Shown here: in pieces, positions 1-7,850 of the stretch
How positions within the stretch are numbered: the first letter of the stretch is position 1
Layout of the letters: every line of letters begins with the position of its first letter
NCBI RefSeq assembly: GCF_027587175.1
Contig: NZ_JAPCID010000004.1
Span: 1-64,000, forward strand
From: Solirubrobacter deserti
GTDB taxonomy: Bacteria; Actinomycetota; Thermoleophilia; Solirubrobacterales; Solirubrobacteraceae
Reading direction: 5' to 3'
Length of the DNA: 64,000 nt
Notes under the pieces: generated by a model
What the model was told of the DNA's origin: nothing
The model's input: only the letters and a program-made list of their open reading frames with translations
The model's database searches: none
Position numbers and translations under genes: made by a program

Positions 1-60
1 CCAACGGCGGGGGGGGCCGGGGGGGCCCGGCAAAAAGGGGGCGCTTGGTCTTCCAGAAGT
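1..60. other. G-run-rich, low-quality-looking contig edge
   Basis: The first bases are dominated by runs of G and C (six to eight G in a row, several times) unlike the balanced GC-rich coding sequence that follows. A short A run interrupts them. This looks like the end of an assembled contig with homopolymer error rather than biology. The apparent start of the first gene lies inside or next to this stretch and should not be trusted. Confidence 0.5.
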
Positions 61-773
61 TGGGGGGGCGGGCGGCCGCGACGTTCGCCGCGCCCGCTGC
101 CGTGTCCGTGGCGTCGCCTTCGGTCGCCGCCGCGAAGGTCGAGCGTGTCAGCACGCTCGGCAAGCGGTCGTACTTCGCGTTCGTCAACAAGGCGGAGGTC
201 GCGCGGGCGGAGCCGAGCGCGAACGCCAAGCGGGTCGCCAAGCTCACGCTCAAGACGCCGGAGAAGACCGACGACCTCGTGCTCGTGCTCGACCGCACGG
301 AGGTCGACGGGCAGGAGTGGCTGCGCGTGCGGCTGCCGGTGCGGCCGAACAACACGACGGGCTGGGTGCCGGCGGAGGCGCTGAGCGACCTGCAGCCCGT
401 GGACACGTGGCTGCGGATCTCCACCAAGACGTTCAAGGTCACGCTGATCAAGAACGGCAAGCGCGTGTTCAGCGCGCCGATCGGCGTCGGGCAGTCGCAG
501 TGGCCGACGCCCAAGGGGCAGTTCTACATCCGCGCCAAGCTCAAGGGCTACGGCGGCGCGGGCTCGGTCTACGGGCCGCTGGCCTACATCACGAGCGCGA
601 CGTCGCCGACCCTGACCGACTGGCCGGGCGGCGGGCTCGTGGGCGTGCACGGCACCAACGCGCCGGGGCTCATCCCGGGCCGCATCTCGCACGGCTGCGT
701 GCGCCTGAAGAACGCGGACATCCTCCGGCTGGAGAAGCTCATGCCGGTCGGGACGCCGATCACCATCACGTAG
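45..773 (+). CDS. L,D-transpeptidase with SH3-like domain (5' end uncertain)
   Basis: Periplasmic or cell-wall YkuD-fold L,D-transpeptidase that forms 3-3 peptidoglycan crosslinks or attaches proteins to peptidoglycan. As read it has 242 residues. Residues ~31-110 look like a bacterial SH3 domain and ~119-242 are the YkuD catalytic domain. The signature is visible as HGTN (202-205) and SHGCVRL (215-221), with Cys218 the expected nucleophile and His216 and Arg220 in place. The N-terminus is Ala/Val-rich and resembles the tail of a signal peptide, but it falls in the unreliable G-run stretch, so the true start is probably upstream or garbled. The 3' end overlaps the stop of the convergent oxidase gene by 8 bp. 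Confidence 0.85.
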   Translation: MVFQKLGGRAAATFAAPAAVSVASPSVAAAKVERVSTLGKRSYFAFVNKAEVARAEPSANAKRVAKLTLKTPEKTDDLVLVLDRTEVDGQEWLRVRLPVRPNNTTGWVPAEALSDLQPVDTWLRISTKTFKVTLIKNGKRVFSAPIGVGQSQWPTPKGQFYIRAKLKGYGGAGSVYGPLAYITSATSPTLTDWPGGGLVGVHGTNAPGLIPGRISHGCVRLKNADILRLEKLMPVGTPITIT

Positions 774-2121
774 GACGGATGCCCTGAGCGGGGCGGAAGC
801 GGTTGCCCGGGTCGACCTCGCGCTTGACCCGGCGCAGCCGTTCCAGGTTCGCGCCGTAGTAGTTGCGGGTGGCGTTGGTGAGGTCGGGGTCGGCGTAGTT
901 GGCGTAGGCGCCGGTGCCGTAGGGGGCGACGCTGCGACGGGCGCGCTTGACCCGGTCGCGCGCGGTGGGGATCGCGGCGTAGGAGAGCACCTGGACGCGG
1001 AAGCGGGCGGCGCGGTGCGGGAACGCGGTGTCGTCGCGGTCGGGGCGGTTGATCGCGCCGCCGTAGGCGTCGAGGATCAGCGTGGCGCCGGTGTCCGCGG
1101 CGTCCAGGAAGGCGCGGCGGCCGTTCCCGCCCAGGCGCTTGGTGACGTAGGTCGAGCTCGCGGCGAACGCGGAGCGCGGCGGGTCGTCCCTCCCGGCCCA
1201 GCGGCGCTGGACCGTGAGGTAGTCCGCGCTGCCGACGCTCGGTGAGCCGCCCAGCGGAGCGATCAGGCGGCGCAACTGCGGGGCGCTGCCGAGGTACTGG
1301 CCGAACGCGGTCGCGCCTTCGCCCGTGAGCGTGAGGATCGCGGTGAGATCGCTCGGCGCGCGCGGTGCGAACGCGTCCCAGCGGGCGAGCGCCTCCTCGC
1401 GGGCGCCGCGCGGGTAGCTGATGCTGAAGAACGCGGCGTTGGACACCCGGCGGGTGCGCAGGCGGACGGCCGTGACGATGGCGAAGCTCCCGCCGCCGCC
1501 GCGCAGCGCCCAGAACAGCGCGCCGTCGTCGACCCGGCGGCGCCGGCCCTCCGCGTCGACGATGTCGAAGGAGCGCACGCGGTCGCACGTGAGCCCCATC
1601 GCGCGGCCGGCGAGCCCCATCCCGCCGCCCAGCACGAGCCCGCCGACCGCGACCGTCGGGCAGCTGCCGGCGGGGATCGTCACGCCGCGCGCGGCCAGGC
1701 GCGCGTACACGTCCCCGAGTCGTGCGCCCGGGCCGAGCGTGGCGATGCCGTCGCTGAAGCGGATCTGATCCAGGCGGTCGAGGTCGACCACGACGGCGGA
1801 GCGGCTCGTGCTGTTGCCGCTGTAGCCGTGACCGCCGGAGCGCGCGACGAGCGGGACGTCGTAGCGATCGGCCCAGCGCACCACGGCGCGCACGTCGGCG
1901 GTGTCGCGCACCTGCACGACGGCGGGCGGCCTTACGCCGTCCCAGCGCGTGTTGAACACCACCCGCGCGGCGTTGTAGCCGCTGTCGCCGGGCGTCAGCA
2001 CCCGGCCCCGCACCGCGTCACGCAGCGCACGGATCCGGTTGCGCGGGATCGCCGCCTCGCCCAGCGCCGGCAGCAGCATCGCCGCCGCCCCGCGCGCGAT
2101 CAGGTCCCGCCGAGTGATCAC
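766..2121 (-). CDS. Secreted FAD-linked oxidase, berberine-bridge-enzyme type
   Basis: 451-residue oxidase with an FAD_binding_4 (PCMH) domain and a C-terminal BBE segment (near residues 430-445, NYYGAN...DPGNRFRP). Both covalent flavin attachment residues of the family are visible: His98 in the RSGGHGYSG loop and Cys154 in AGSCPTVAVGG, so a bicovalent 8-alpha-histidyl/6-S-cysteinyl FAD is expected. Such enzymes oxidise sugars, alcohols or polyphenols with O2; the substrate cannot be told here. The N-terminus (MITRRDLIARGAAAMLLPAL) looks like a Tat signal. The GTG start at 2121 is preceded by TAGGAT (2128-2133, minus strand) with a 6-nt gap, which suggests a leaderless mRNA. That -10 overlaps the edge of palindrome 1. 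Confidence 0.85.
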   Translation of the reverse strand: MITRRDLIARGAAAMLLPALGEAAIPRNRIRALRDAVRGRVLTPGDSGYNAARVVFNTRWDGVRPPAVVQVRDTADVRAVVRWADRYDVPLVARSGGHGYSGNSTSRSAVVVDLDRLDQIRFSDGIATLGPGARLGDVYARLAARGVTIPAGSCPTVAVGGLVLGGGMGLAGRAMGLTCDRVRSFDIVDAEGRRRRVDDGALFWALRGGGGSFAIVTAVRLRTRRVSNAAFFSISYPRGAREEALARWDAFAPRAPSDLTAILTLTGEGATAFGQYLGSAPQLRRLIAPLGGSPSVGSADYLTVQRRWAGRDDPPRSAFAASSTYVTKRLGGNGRRAFLDAADTGATLILDAYGGAINRPDRDDTAFPHRAARFRVQVLSYAAIPTARDRVKRARRSVAPYGTGAYANYADPDLTNATRNYYGANLERLRRVKREVDPGNRFRPAQGIRPT

Positions 2122-2129
2122 CCCCCAAT

Positions 2130-2156
2130 CCTAAAGAGGGACAGTCCCTCTTTAGG
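2130..2156. repeat. Palindrome copy 1 (13-bp arms, 1-nt centre)
   Basis: Perfect inverted repeat: left arm cctaaagagggac, centre a, right arm gtccctctttagg. It is far more AT-rich than its surroundings. An identical core occurs again 76 bp downstream in the same orientation. Its left edge overlaps the -10 hexamer of the leaderless oxidase gene. Confidence 0.9.
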
Positions 2157-2200
2157 TTCACCCACGCTCCAGAGCCGTTTGTGGGCGTTCGCGCGCGGCG

Positions 2201-2237
2201 CGTTATCTAAAGAGGGACAGTCCCTCTTTAGGTAACG
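2201..2237. repeat. Palindrome copy 2 (extended, 18-bp arms)
   Basis: Same 25-bp core as copy 1 (2207-2231). The arms here extend by a further T/G wobble and five matched pairs (cgtta at 2201-2205 against taacg at 2233-2237). The right outer arm forms part of the TAACGT -10 element of the GDSL gene, so a bound protein or cruciform here would directly affect that promoter. Confidence 0.9.
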
Positions 2238-2244
2238 TCTCGGC

Positions 2245-3009
2245 ATGGCGTACCGGCGTTTTGTGGCCCTCGGCGACAGCACGACCGAAGGGCTGATGGA
2301 CCTCAATCCCGATGGGACGTTCCGCGGCTGGGCGGACCGGCTGGCCGAGCGGCTCGCGCAGGACGAGCCGAGGCTCCAGTACGCGAACCTGGCGGTACGC
2401 GGCAAGCTCGCGCGGCAGGTGGTCGACGAGCAGCTCGGGCCGGCGATCGCGCTTTCGCCGGACCTCGCGAGCGTGCTCTCCGGGCTCAACGACATGCTGC
2501 GGCGCAACTGCAGCGTACCGACGGTGATCGACCGCCTGGACACGCTCTACGGGTCCCTGCGCGCGGCGGGCGCGGACGTGATCGCGTTCACGCTGCCCGA
2601 TCCCGTGCCGATCAACCCGATCGCCAAGGGCGCGGCCGCGCGGCTGCGCAACCTCAACCTCGCCATCCGCGACCTGGTCGCCAAGCACGGCGCGTTCCTG
2701 GTGGACCTCGAGGCGCACCCGGTCTCGTCGGACCGTCGCCTCTGGCATCACGACCGTCTGCACGCGAACGCGCTCGGGCACGAGCGGATCGCGCTCGCGG
2801 CGGCGGAGGCGCTCGGGCTCGAGGGCGCAGACGCTTCGTGGACGGCGCCGTTCGCCGACCCGCTCGCGCCTCGCTCGCGCGTCTCGCACGCGCTGTGGGC
2901 GGGCAAGTACCTGACGCCCTGGGTCGTGCGCCGGCTGCGCGGCGTCTCCTCCGGCGACGGCATCAGCGCGAAGCGACCGCTGCTGGAGCCGTTCAGCGAC
3001 GATCGATGA
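2245..3009 (+). CDS. SGNH/GDSL-family hydrolase
   Basis: 254-residue esterase or lipase-like enzyme of the SGNH superfamily, apparently cytoplasmic (no signal peptide). Block I is VALGDSTTEG with Ser12 as nucleophile. The block III Asn is in SGLNDML (Asn82), and the C-terminal block V Asp/His pair is in the HHDRLHANALGH segment near residue 170. Substrate unknown; the family deacylates lipids, acyl-CoA or acetylated sugars. ATG 2245 follows TAACGT by 6 nt, so the mRNA is probably leaderless. It diverges from the flavin oxidase and may share its operators. The 3' end overlaps the convergent CoA-ligase gene by 17 bp. Confidence 0.85.
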   Translation: MAYRRFVALGDSTTEGLMDLNPDGTFRGWADRLAERLAQDEPRLQYANLAVRGKLARQVVDEQLGPAIALSPDLASVLSGLNDMLRRNCSVPTVIDRLDTLYGSLRAAGADVIAFTLPDPVPINPIAKGAAARLRNLNLAIRDLVAKHGAFLVDLEAHPVSSDRRLWHHDRLHANALGHERIALAAAEALGLEGADASWTAPFADPLAPRSRVSHALWAGKYLTPWVVRRLRGVSSGDGISAKRPLLEPFSDDR

Positions 3010-4171
3010 CGCGCACGGCCTTGCCCTCGCTGCGCGGGATCTCGCCCATCGGCCGGACCTGAACGCGGACGTTCACGCCGGTCTGCTCGCGGATCGCGTG
3101 CTTGACGCGGCGCGCGAGGTCCGGGCCGCGGCCCTCGCACAGGACCGTCAGCTCGTCGAGGTGCTGCGGGCGCTCGACGATCAGCTGGTAATGCGGGGAG
3201 ACGCCCTCGACGCCCAGCAGCACGTCCTCGATCTGCGACGGGTAGAGGTTCACGCCGCGGATGATCAGCATGTCGTCGCGGCGGCCGCGCACGGCGCTCA
3301 TGCGGGCGAACGGGCGCCCGCACGGGCACGGCTCGCGCGTGAGCGAAGCGATGTCGCCCGTCCGGTAGCGCAGCAGCGGCATCGCCTCCTTGGTGAGCGT
3401 GGTGAAGACGAGCTCGCCGTCGGTGCCGTCGGGGACCGGCGCGCCCGTGGCTGGGTCGACGACCTCGACCGCGAAATGGTCCTCCATCACGTGCAGGCCG
3501 TCGCGGGCCTCCGGGCACTCGGCCGCGACGCCCGGCCCGATGATCTCCGACAGCCCGTACATGTTCAGCGCGGTGAGACCGAGCTCGGCCTCGATCTGGG
3601 CACGCATCGCCTCCGTCCACGGCTCAGCGCCGAACATCCCGATGCGCAGCTCGAGGTCCTCGATCCCGGCTTCGCGCAGGCCCTGCGCGATGTGCAGGGC
3701 GTAGCTCGGGGTCGCGCACAGGACCTGGCCGCCGAGGTCGCGGAGCAGGAGCGCCTGACGCGTGGTGACGCCGCCGGAGGCGGGGATCACCAGCGCGCCG
3801 ATGCGCTCCGCGCCCATGTGGAAGCCGAGCCCGCCGGTGAAGAGCCCGTAGCCGAGCGCGTTGTGGACGACCATGCCGGGCCGCACGCCGGCCATCGTCA
3901 TGCAGTAGGCCATGACCTCCGTCCAGACGTCGAGGTCGTGCTGGCTGTAGGCGACGACGGTCGGCTTGCCGCGCGTGCCGGAGGACGCGTGGATGCGGCG
4001 CAGCTGGTCGTGCGGGACCGTGACCAGGCCGAGCGGGTAGTGCTCGCGCAGGTCGTCCTTGACGGTGAACGGGAGGTCGGTCAGCTGCTCCCAGCCGTCC
4101 GGGATGCGCGCCGCGAGCGGCGTCCGGCGCACCCGCTCGACGACGCGCTCAATCGCCTCTCTCGTGGGCAC
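2993..4171 (-). CDS. Phenylacetate-CoA ligase family protein (PaaK-like)
   Basis: 392-residue ATP-dependent acyl-CoA ligase. It shows the adenylate-forming P-loop-like motif SSGTRGKPTVVAYS (about residues 63-76), the YGLSEIIGPG motif typical of aryl-acetate ligases, and the GELVFTTLTKEAMPLLRYRT block. The C-terminal AMP_C-type domain contains RGVNLYPSQIEDVL and the terminal EGKAVRV lysine region. It is shorter than typical PaaK (~430) because the N-terminal arm is reduced. GTG start at 4171. The gene lies downstream of, and overlaps by 23 nt, a DpgC-like oxygenase gene, so the pair is one operon. Together they suggest activation of an arylacetate to its CoA ester and then oxidation of it. Confidence 0.85.
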   Translation of the reverse strand: MPTREAIERVVERVRRTPLAARIPDGWEQLTDLPFTVKDDLREHYPLGLVTVPHDQLRRIHASSGTRGKPTVVAYSQHDLDVWTEVMAYCMTMAGVRPGMVVHNALGYGLFTGGLGFHMGAERIGALVIPASGGVTTRQALLLRDLGGQVLCATPSYALHIAQGLREAGIEDLELRIGMFGAEPWTEAMRAQIEAELGLTALNMYGLSEIIGPGVAAECPEARDGLHVMEDHFAVEVVDPATGAPVPDGTDGELVFTTLTKEAMPLLRYRTGDIASLTREPCPCGRPFARMSAVRGRRDDMLIIRGVNLYPSQIEDVLLGVEGVSPHYQLIVERPQHLDELTVLCEGRGPDLARRVKHAIREQTGVNVRVQVRPMGEIPRSEGKAVRVIDRR

Positions 4172-5213
4172 GCCAGTGCTCCTCCAGGTTGCGGATGAGG
4201 GCAGGGCTGAAGGAGCAGACGGCCTGCTCGCGGCAGTACACGGACATGTACTCGCGGAAGACGTCGAGCGGCTCCTGGCCGACGCGGAACGCCTTGCGGT
4301 TGGCGACCCCGCTCACCGCGCCGGCGCTGGAGAGCGCCGCGGCGCGCCGCTCGATCGCCGCGTCCATCTCCCCCGGCTCGACGAGCTCGTCGGCCAGCTC
4401 CTCGGGGGTGAGCTCGCTGCCGGAGAGGATCGCCTGGCGTGCGCGGCGGTCGCCGACGAAGCGCGGGAGCCGCAGGTTCGCGGCGCCGGGGATGATGCCC
4501 TCGTTGCGCGCCGGGAGCGTGAGGCGGGTGCCGCGCTCGCACAGGATGTGGTCGACCGTGAGCAGCAGCTGACAGCCGCCGCCGATCGCGAACGTCTCGG
4601 CCGCGGCGATCCAGAGCTTGTCGGCGCGGAACACCTTGTGGACGAGGCCGAGGTCGCGGACGGGGAAGAACAGGTAGGAGATCTGGCCGCGGTAGAGGTG
4701 CGTGAGGTTCAGGCCGGCGCCGAAGATGCGGCGGCCGGCGTAGCGCGGGTGGTCGACGACGCCGCCGCGGAGCACGCAGATCTCGGTGGCCTCGTCGAGC
4801 AGGAGGAGGTCGATGCCGGCTTCCAGCGGGCCGAGGGTCGTGTCGTCCTCGGCGTTGAGGTGGCGCGGGTTGCGCAGTTCGACGATGCCGACGTTGCCGT
4901 GGCGCTGCGCGTGGGCGCGGCCGAGGTCCACGTGGCCGTCGCGGGCGAAGGCTTCGGCGTGCTCGAGCGCGAGCGGCGTCGGCGCCAACATCGTCTCGAT
5001 CAGGTGACGTCCGGTGTCGGGCTCGGCGAGCACGTCAGCCAGGAACGCGCCCTGCGCGATCTCCAGCCCCGCCTTGTCCTTCTGCGGCTTCTCGCGCTCG
5101 GCGGCGACGTCCTCGCGGGCCGGCAGCCCGGGTACGGCGTAGACGAGCTCCTCGGCCCGGAGCGGGCGCGTGAGGCCGTCCGTGAGCTCGAGATAGAGCC
5201 GCCGAGCCTCCAT
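4149..5213 (-). CDS. DpgC-like arylacetyl-CoA dioxygenase (crotonase superfamily)
   Basis: 354 residues, crotonase fold. The central segment (AAETFAIGGGCQLLL, NEGIIPGAANLRL, RFVGDRRARQAI) strongly resembles DpgC, the cofactor-free enzyme that oxidises 3,5-dihydroxyphenylacetyl-CoA to 3,5-dihydroxyphenylglyoxylate in glycopeptide antibiotic pathways. DpgC itself is about 430 residues, so the helical N-terminal part is shorter here. No DpgA/B/D homologue is nearby; instead a PaaK-like ligase follows with a 23-nt overlap, so the substrate acid is probably imported or preformed rather than made by a polyketide synthase. ATG 5213 was chosen because TAGATT lies 7 nt upstream (5226..5221). A TTG six bases further up is possible. 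The assignment rests on family resemblance only. Confidence 0.75.
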   Translation of the reverse strand: MEARRLYLELTDGLTRPLRAEELVYAVPGLPAREDVAAEREKPQKDKAGLEIAQGAFLADVLAEPDTGRHLIETMLAPTPLALEHAEAFARDGHVDLGRAHAQRHGNVGIVELRNPRHLNAEDDTTLGPLEAGIDLLLLDEATEICVLRGGVVDHPRYAGRRIFGAGLNLTHLYRGQISYLFFPVRDLGLVHKVFRADKLWIAAAETFAIGGGCQLLLTVDHILCERGTRLTLPARNEGIIPGAANLRLPRFVGDRRARQAILSGSELTPEELADELVEPGEMDAAIERRAAALSSAGAVSGVANRKAFRVGQEPLDVFREYMSVYCREQAVCSFSPALIRNLEEHWRAHERGD

Positions 5214-5233
5214 GAGCAAGAATCTACGCGCTT
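5214..5233. promoter_or_regulatory. 20-bp divergent promoter, dpgC-like / plsC-like
   Basis: Only 20 bp separate two divergent start codons. TAGATT on the minus strand (5226..5221) sits 7 nt from ATG 5213, a leaderless arrangement. No equally good -10 is visible for the plus gene and there is no Shine-Dalgarno sequence for either, so the plus promoter must overlap the dpgC-like coding start. Confidence 0.4.
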
Positions 5234-6058
5234 ATGGCCTTGTCGAACGAAGAGGCGCACGCCCTCTCCCGCAAGCGCGGTACATCGTGGGTGTACGAGA
5301 CCGCGCGTTTCGTGCTGACCCCGATCGCCGCCACGTGGTACCGCTTCAAGGTCACCGGGCGCGAGTACGTCCCACCCGAGGGGCCCGTGATCATCGCGCC
5401 CAACCACAAGAGCTTCTACGACTCATTCTTCATCGGGCTCGCCACGACGCGCCACCTGCACTTCATGGCCAAGACCGAGCTCTTCGAGGGCAAGAAGACG
5501 GCGCGGCTGCTGAGCGGGCTCGGCGCGTTCCCGGTCCGGCGCGGAACGGCGGATCCCGACGCGCTGGCGACCGCCCGCTACCACCTCGATCAGGGCCGCG
5601 TGCTGGCGATGTTCCCGGAGGGCACGCGCCACCGGGATCCGGAGACGCTGCGCGAGCCGCGGCGTGGCGTCGGCCGCCTCGCGATCGAGGCCAAGGCGCC
5701 GATCGTCCCGTGCGCGATCACCGGCACGGACAAGCTGTTCGCCTGGGGCTGGTTCCCGAAGCCGGTCAAGGTGCAGGTGTCCTTCGCGCCCGCGATTGAG
5801 CCCGCCGACCTCGAGGCCACGCCGGAGGCGGCGCAGGACCTGATCGAGAACCAGGTCTGGCCCGAGGTCGAGCGCGAGTTCAAGCGCCTGCGCGCCAACC
5901 CCGGGCTCGTCGCCGCGGTGCTGGCCGGCCTCGGCGCGGCGGGCGGCGGCATCGCCTACCAGCAGCAGCAAAAGAAGAGGAAGCGGCTTCCGGTTCCAAA
6001 GGTGCCGAAGGCGCTGCGCCGCAAGAAGAAGGGCCCGTTCAAAAACGTTCGACGCTGA
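5234..6058 (+). CDS. 1-acyl-sn-glycerol-3-phosphate acyltransferase (PlsC family)
   Basis: 274-residue membrane-associated lysophosphatidate acyltransferase family enzyme. Motif I (HX4D) is NHKSFYD, with His58 and Asp63. Motif II is GAFPVRRG (~98-104). Motif III is FPEGTR (127-132), followed by VPCAITG (motif IV). The expected role is transfer of an acyl chain to lysophosphatidic acid in phospholipid synthesis. The C-terminus has one hydrophobic stretch (LVAAVLAGLGAAGGGIAY) and then a strongly basic tail rich in Lys and Arg, plausibly for membrane-surface binding. The 3' end overlaps the next, convergent, gene by 20 bp. Confidence 0.85.
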   Translation: MALSNEEAHALSRKRGTSWVYETARFVLTPIAATWYRFKVTGREYVPPEGPVIIAPNHKSFYDSFFIGLATTRHLHFMAKTELFEGKKTARLLSGLGAFPVRRGTADPDALATARYHLDQGRVLAMFPEGTRHRDPETLREPRRGVGRLAIEAKAPIVPCAITGTDKLFAWGWFPKPVKVQVSFAPAIEPADLEATPEAAQDLIENQVWPEVEREFKRLRANPGLVAAVLAGLGAAGGGIAYQQQQKKRKRLPVPKVPKALRRKKKGPFKNVRR

Positions 6059-6914
6059 CCCGGCCGCCCGCGCGCGACCACGTGCCGACGGCCACCCCGT
6101 CCTCGAGCACGACCGCGCGCAGGATGCCGCCGCCGGGATGGACGCGCTTGGCGTGCTCGGCGGGAACGGTCGGCGTGCGGTCGCGCCAGCCGAGCAGCAG
6201 CTCGTCGAACGCGGGGATCAGCACATCCGGCACAGGGCCATCCTCGAGGGCCGTGCTGGTGGGCGGCCGACAGTCGCGCAGGGGGAGCCCGGACCAGTAG
6301 GCGAGATCGCGCCGATCGGCGCCGGCGTGGCACGCGTAGTAGCGACGCGCGAGCTCGTCGAGGTCGGGAGCCCGCCACTTGATCTCGATGGGGATGTAGA
6401 CGCGCTCGGGCGTCATCGCGAGGCGGCCGAGGATCGCAGCGCGGTGCAACGCGTGCGGGAGCGCCTGGCCGGGCAGGTCGAACTGCGCGGCGAGCTCGGC
6501 GCGGGTCGCCGGGAGCGCCGCGACGAGCGCGTCCGTGTGGTCGGTCGTCACGCTGAGCTGGCGCAGGCGACGCTCGTTCGCGGCGACCATCCGGGGCGCG
6601 AACAGCGGGTGCAGCCAGGCGAGGTCGTCGGCGTCGACGAGGTGCAGCGTCGAACGCATGAGCCAGGTGACGAGCAGGCCGTCGCGGAACGCGCCGCCGC
6701 GCGCGGCGAGCGCGTACGGGACGCTGCCCGCGTCCTGGGCCTGCACGGCGAGCAGGTGGCGCACGACGTCGCCGCCGCCGGGCGCGTGCAGCCACTGGCT
6801 GCGCGCGCGAGCGCGGGCGACGACCGCCGGCGAGGCCGCGGCGTCGCCGCCCGCCGCCGCGGCGCGGCCACCCGCCGTGGCCTTGCCGCGCGGCACCGCG
6901 CGATCGCTACTCAC
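6039..6914 (-). CDS. Winged-helix DNA-binding domain protein (HTH_42 / AlkZ-like)
   Basis: 291 residues, GTG start. It has the hallmark LLAVQAQDAGSVPYALAAR segment and the RSTLHLVDADDLAWLHPLF segment of the winged-helix DNA-binding family that includes Streptomyces AlkZ and E. coli YcaQ (DNA glycosylases that unhook crosslinks or alkylated bases). Family members differ in function and I cannot identify the catalytic QxQ-type motif with certainty (QAQ is present at about residues 54-56), so a DNA-repair role is inference. The gene overlaps the upstream YjbR-like gene by 8 nt, as the third gene of a LURP-YjbR-HTH_42 operon. Confidence 0.75.
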   Translation of the reverse strand: MSSDRAVPRGKATAGGRAAAAGGDAAASPAVVARARARSQWLHAPGGGDVVRHLLAVQAQDAGSVPYALAARGGAFRDGLLVTWLMRSTLHLVDADDLAWLHPLFAPRMVAANERRLRQLSVTTDHTDALVAALPATRAELAAQFDLPGQALPHALHRAAILGRLAMTPERVYIPIEIKWRAPDLDELARRYYACHAGADRRDLAYWSGLPLRDCRPPTSTALEDGPVPDVLIPAFDELLLGWRDRTPTVPAEHAKRVHPGGGILRAVVLEDGVAVGTWSRAGGRVSVERF

Positions 6915-7251
6915 CCTTGTCGTAGGCCGCGACCACGCGCTTGGGCGCCTGGAGGCGCCACGCGTCCTCGATCAGCTCGGCGAGCTGGTCCGGCGTGACG
7001 GCGTCGAGGCGGACGAGCACACCCGGCCAGCCGTCGTAGTGCGGCGTGGAGAAGAAGACGTCGGGCTGGCCGAGCTTGAGCGCTTCGGCGTCGTCGACGT
7101 CGATGCAGCGCACGACGAGCGCGTCGGGGTCGGTGCGCAGGCGGCAGATGAACTTGCCGCGGACCTTCAGGGACGGCGTGCCGTACGAGGTCGACTCCTC
7201 GCACCCGGGGAGGCGGGCGGCGACCGCGCGCACGTCGTCCCAGGTCGGCAT
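6907..7251 (-). CDS. MmcQ/YjbR family protein
   Basis: 114-residue member of the MmcQ/YjbR family (CyaY-like fold, often called DNA-binding; biochemical role unknown). Visible family features are the N-terminal VRAVAARLPGCEESTSYGTPSLKV-type segment, the FFSTPHYDGWPGVLVRLD core and the C-terminal LIEDAWRLQAPK. Its ATG overlaps the stop of the upstream LURP-one gene by one base (TGATG), and its own stop overlaps the next start, so the three genes are translationally coupled. The context does not reveal a pathway. Confidence 0.85.
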   Translation of the reverse strand: MPTWDDVRAVAARLPGCEESTSYGTPSLKVRGKFICRLRTDPDALVVRCIDVDDAEALKLGQPDVFFSTPHYDGWPGVLVRLDAVTPDQLAELIEDAWRLQAPKRVVAAYDKGE

Positions 7252-7850
7252 CAGCGCGCCTGCAGGGCGTCCAGTCCGACCGCGGTGGCGAGCACGAGGC
7301 GGCGATCCAGCGTCCGGCCGGGATCGGCCGAGAAGTCGATCGTGTACGTGTCGCGGAACTTCAGCGTCTGGCGCGTGTGCGTGCCGAGCACCTGGCCGCC
7401 GCGCACGAAGTCGAAGTGGTACGGGATCGGCAGCCAGTCCGCGAAGCCGCCGATGAACGGGATGAAGCCGACGAAGCGCCGGAACAGCGCGACGCCGACG
7501 CTCTTCTCCTGCACGGTCGCGGTCTCGCTGCCGCCGGCGTCGAACAGCTTGTACGTCGAGCGCAACAGGCTCGCGCCGAATACCTTCTGGATCTGGCCGA
7601 TGGCCGCGCCGGACGCATCGGTGACGTCGTAGCGGGCGCTCGGGTCAAAGCGCTGGCGCGCCTTCAGGCGCATCAGCTCGACCGACTTCGAGTCGTCGGT
7701 GTAGAAGCGGATGTCCTCCTTGAAGGCGAACCGCTTCTGCTCCACGAAGCACACCGGCTCGCCGCCCGGGAGCGTGAACTCGTACTGGTTGATGACCAGC
7801 TTGATGCGCTGGCGCAGCTCGAAGACGTCGTGCTCGTTCGGTTCGACCAT
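7251..7850 (-). CDS. LURP-one-related family protein
   Basis: 199 residues, a tubby-like/LURP-one beta-barrel protein. It has the pattern of repeated beta strands with INQYEFTLPGGEPVCFVEQKR-type and IGQIQKVFGASLLRSTYKLFD segments. A hydrophobic stretch (FIPFIGGFADWLPIPYHFDF) lies near residue 135. Function unknown; related phospholipid-scramblase-like proteins sit at membranes. ATG 7850 is preceded by TACGCT with a 7-nt gap on the minus strand (7863..7858), which supports a leaderless start. First gene of a three-gene coupled operon. It diverges from a methyltransferase gene across 27 bp. Confidence 0.75.
   Translation of the reverse strand: MVEPNEHDVFELRQRIKLVINQYEFTLPGGEPVCFVEQKRFAFKEDIRFYTDDSKSVELMRLKARQRFDPSARYDVTDASGAAIGQIQKVFGASLLRSTYKLFDAGGSETATVQEKSVGVALFRRFVGFIPFIGGFADWLPIPYHFDFVRGGQVLGTHTRQTLKFRDTYTIDFSADPGRTLDRRLVLATAVGLDALQAR

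Larger units (their letters stand above)
2122..2244. promoter_or_regulatory. Divergent promoter region with twin palindromes
   Basis: Spacer between the flavin oxidase (minus) and the GDSL hydrolase (plus). Minus -10: TAGGAT at 2133..2128. Plus -10: TAACGT at 2233-2238, six bases before ATG 2245. The outer edge of each of two identical palindromes (2130-2156, 2201-2237) runs into one of these -10 elements. This is the geometry expected of two repressor operators, one per promoter. A pair of mobile repeat units is the alternative. Confidence 0.5.

Noticed and set aside
2130-2237. Palindromes as intrinsic terminators
   Set aside because: They lie between divergent, not convergent, genes and overlap promoters; no T-run follows in the sense of either gene.
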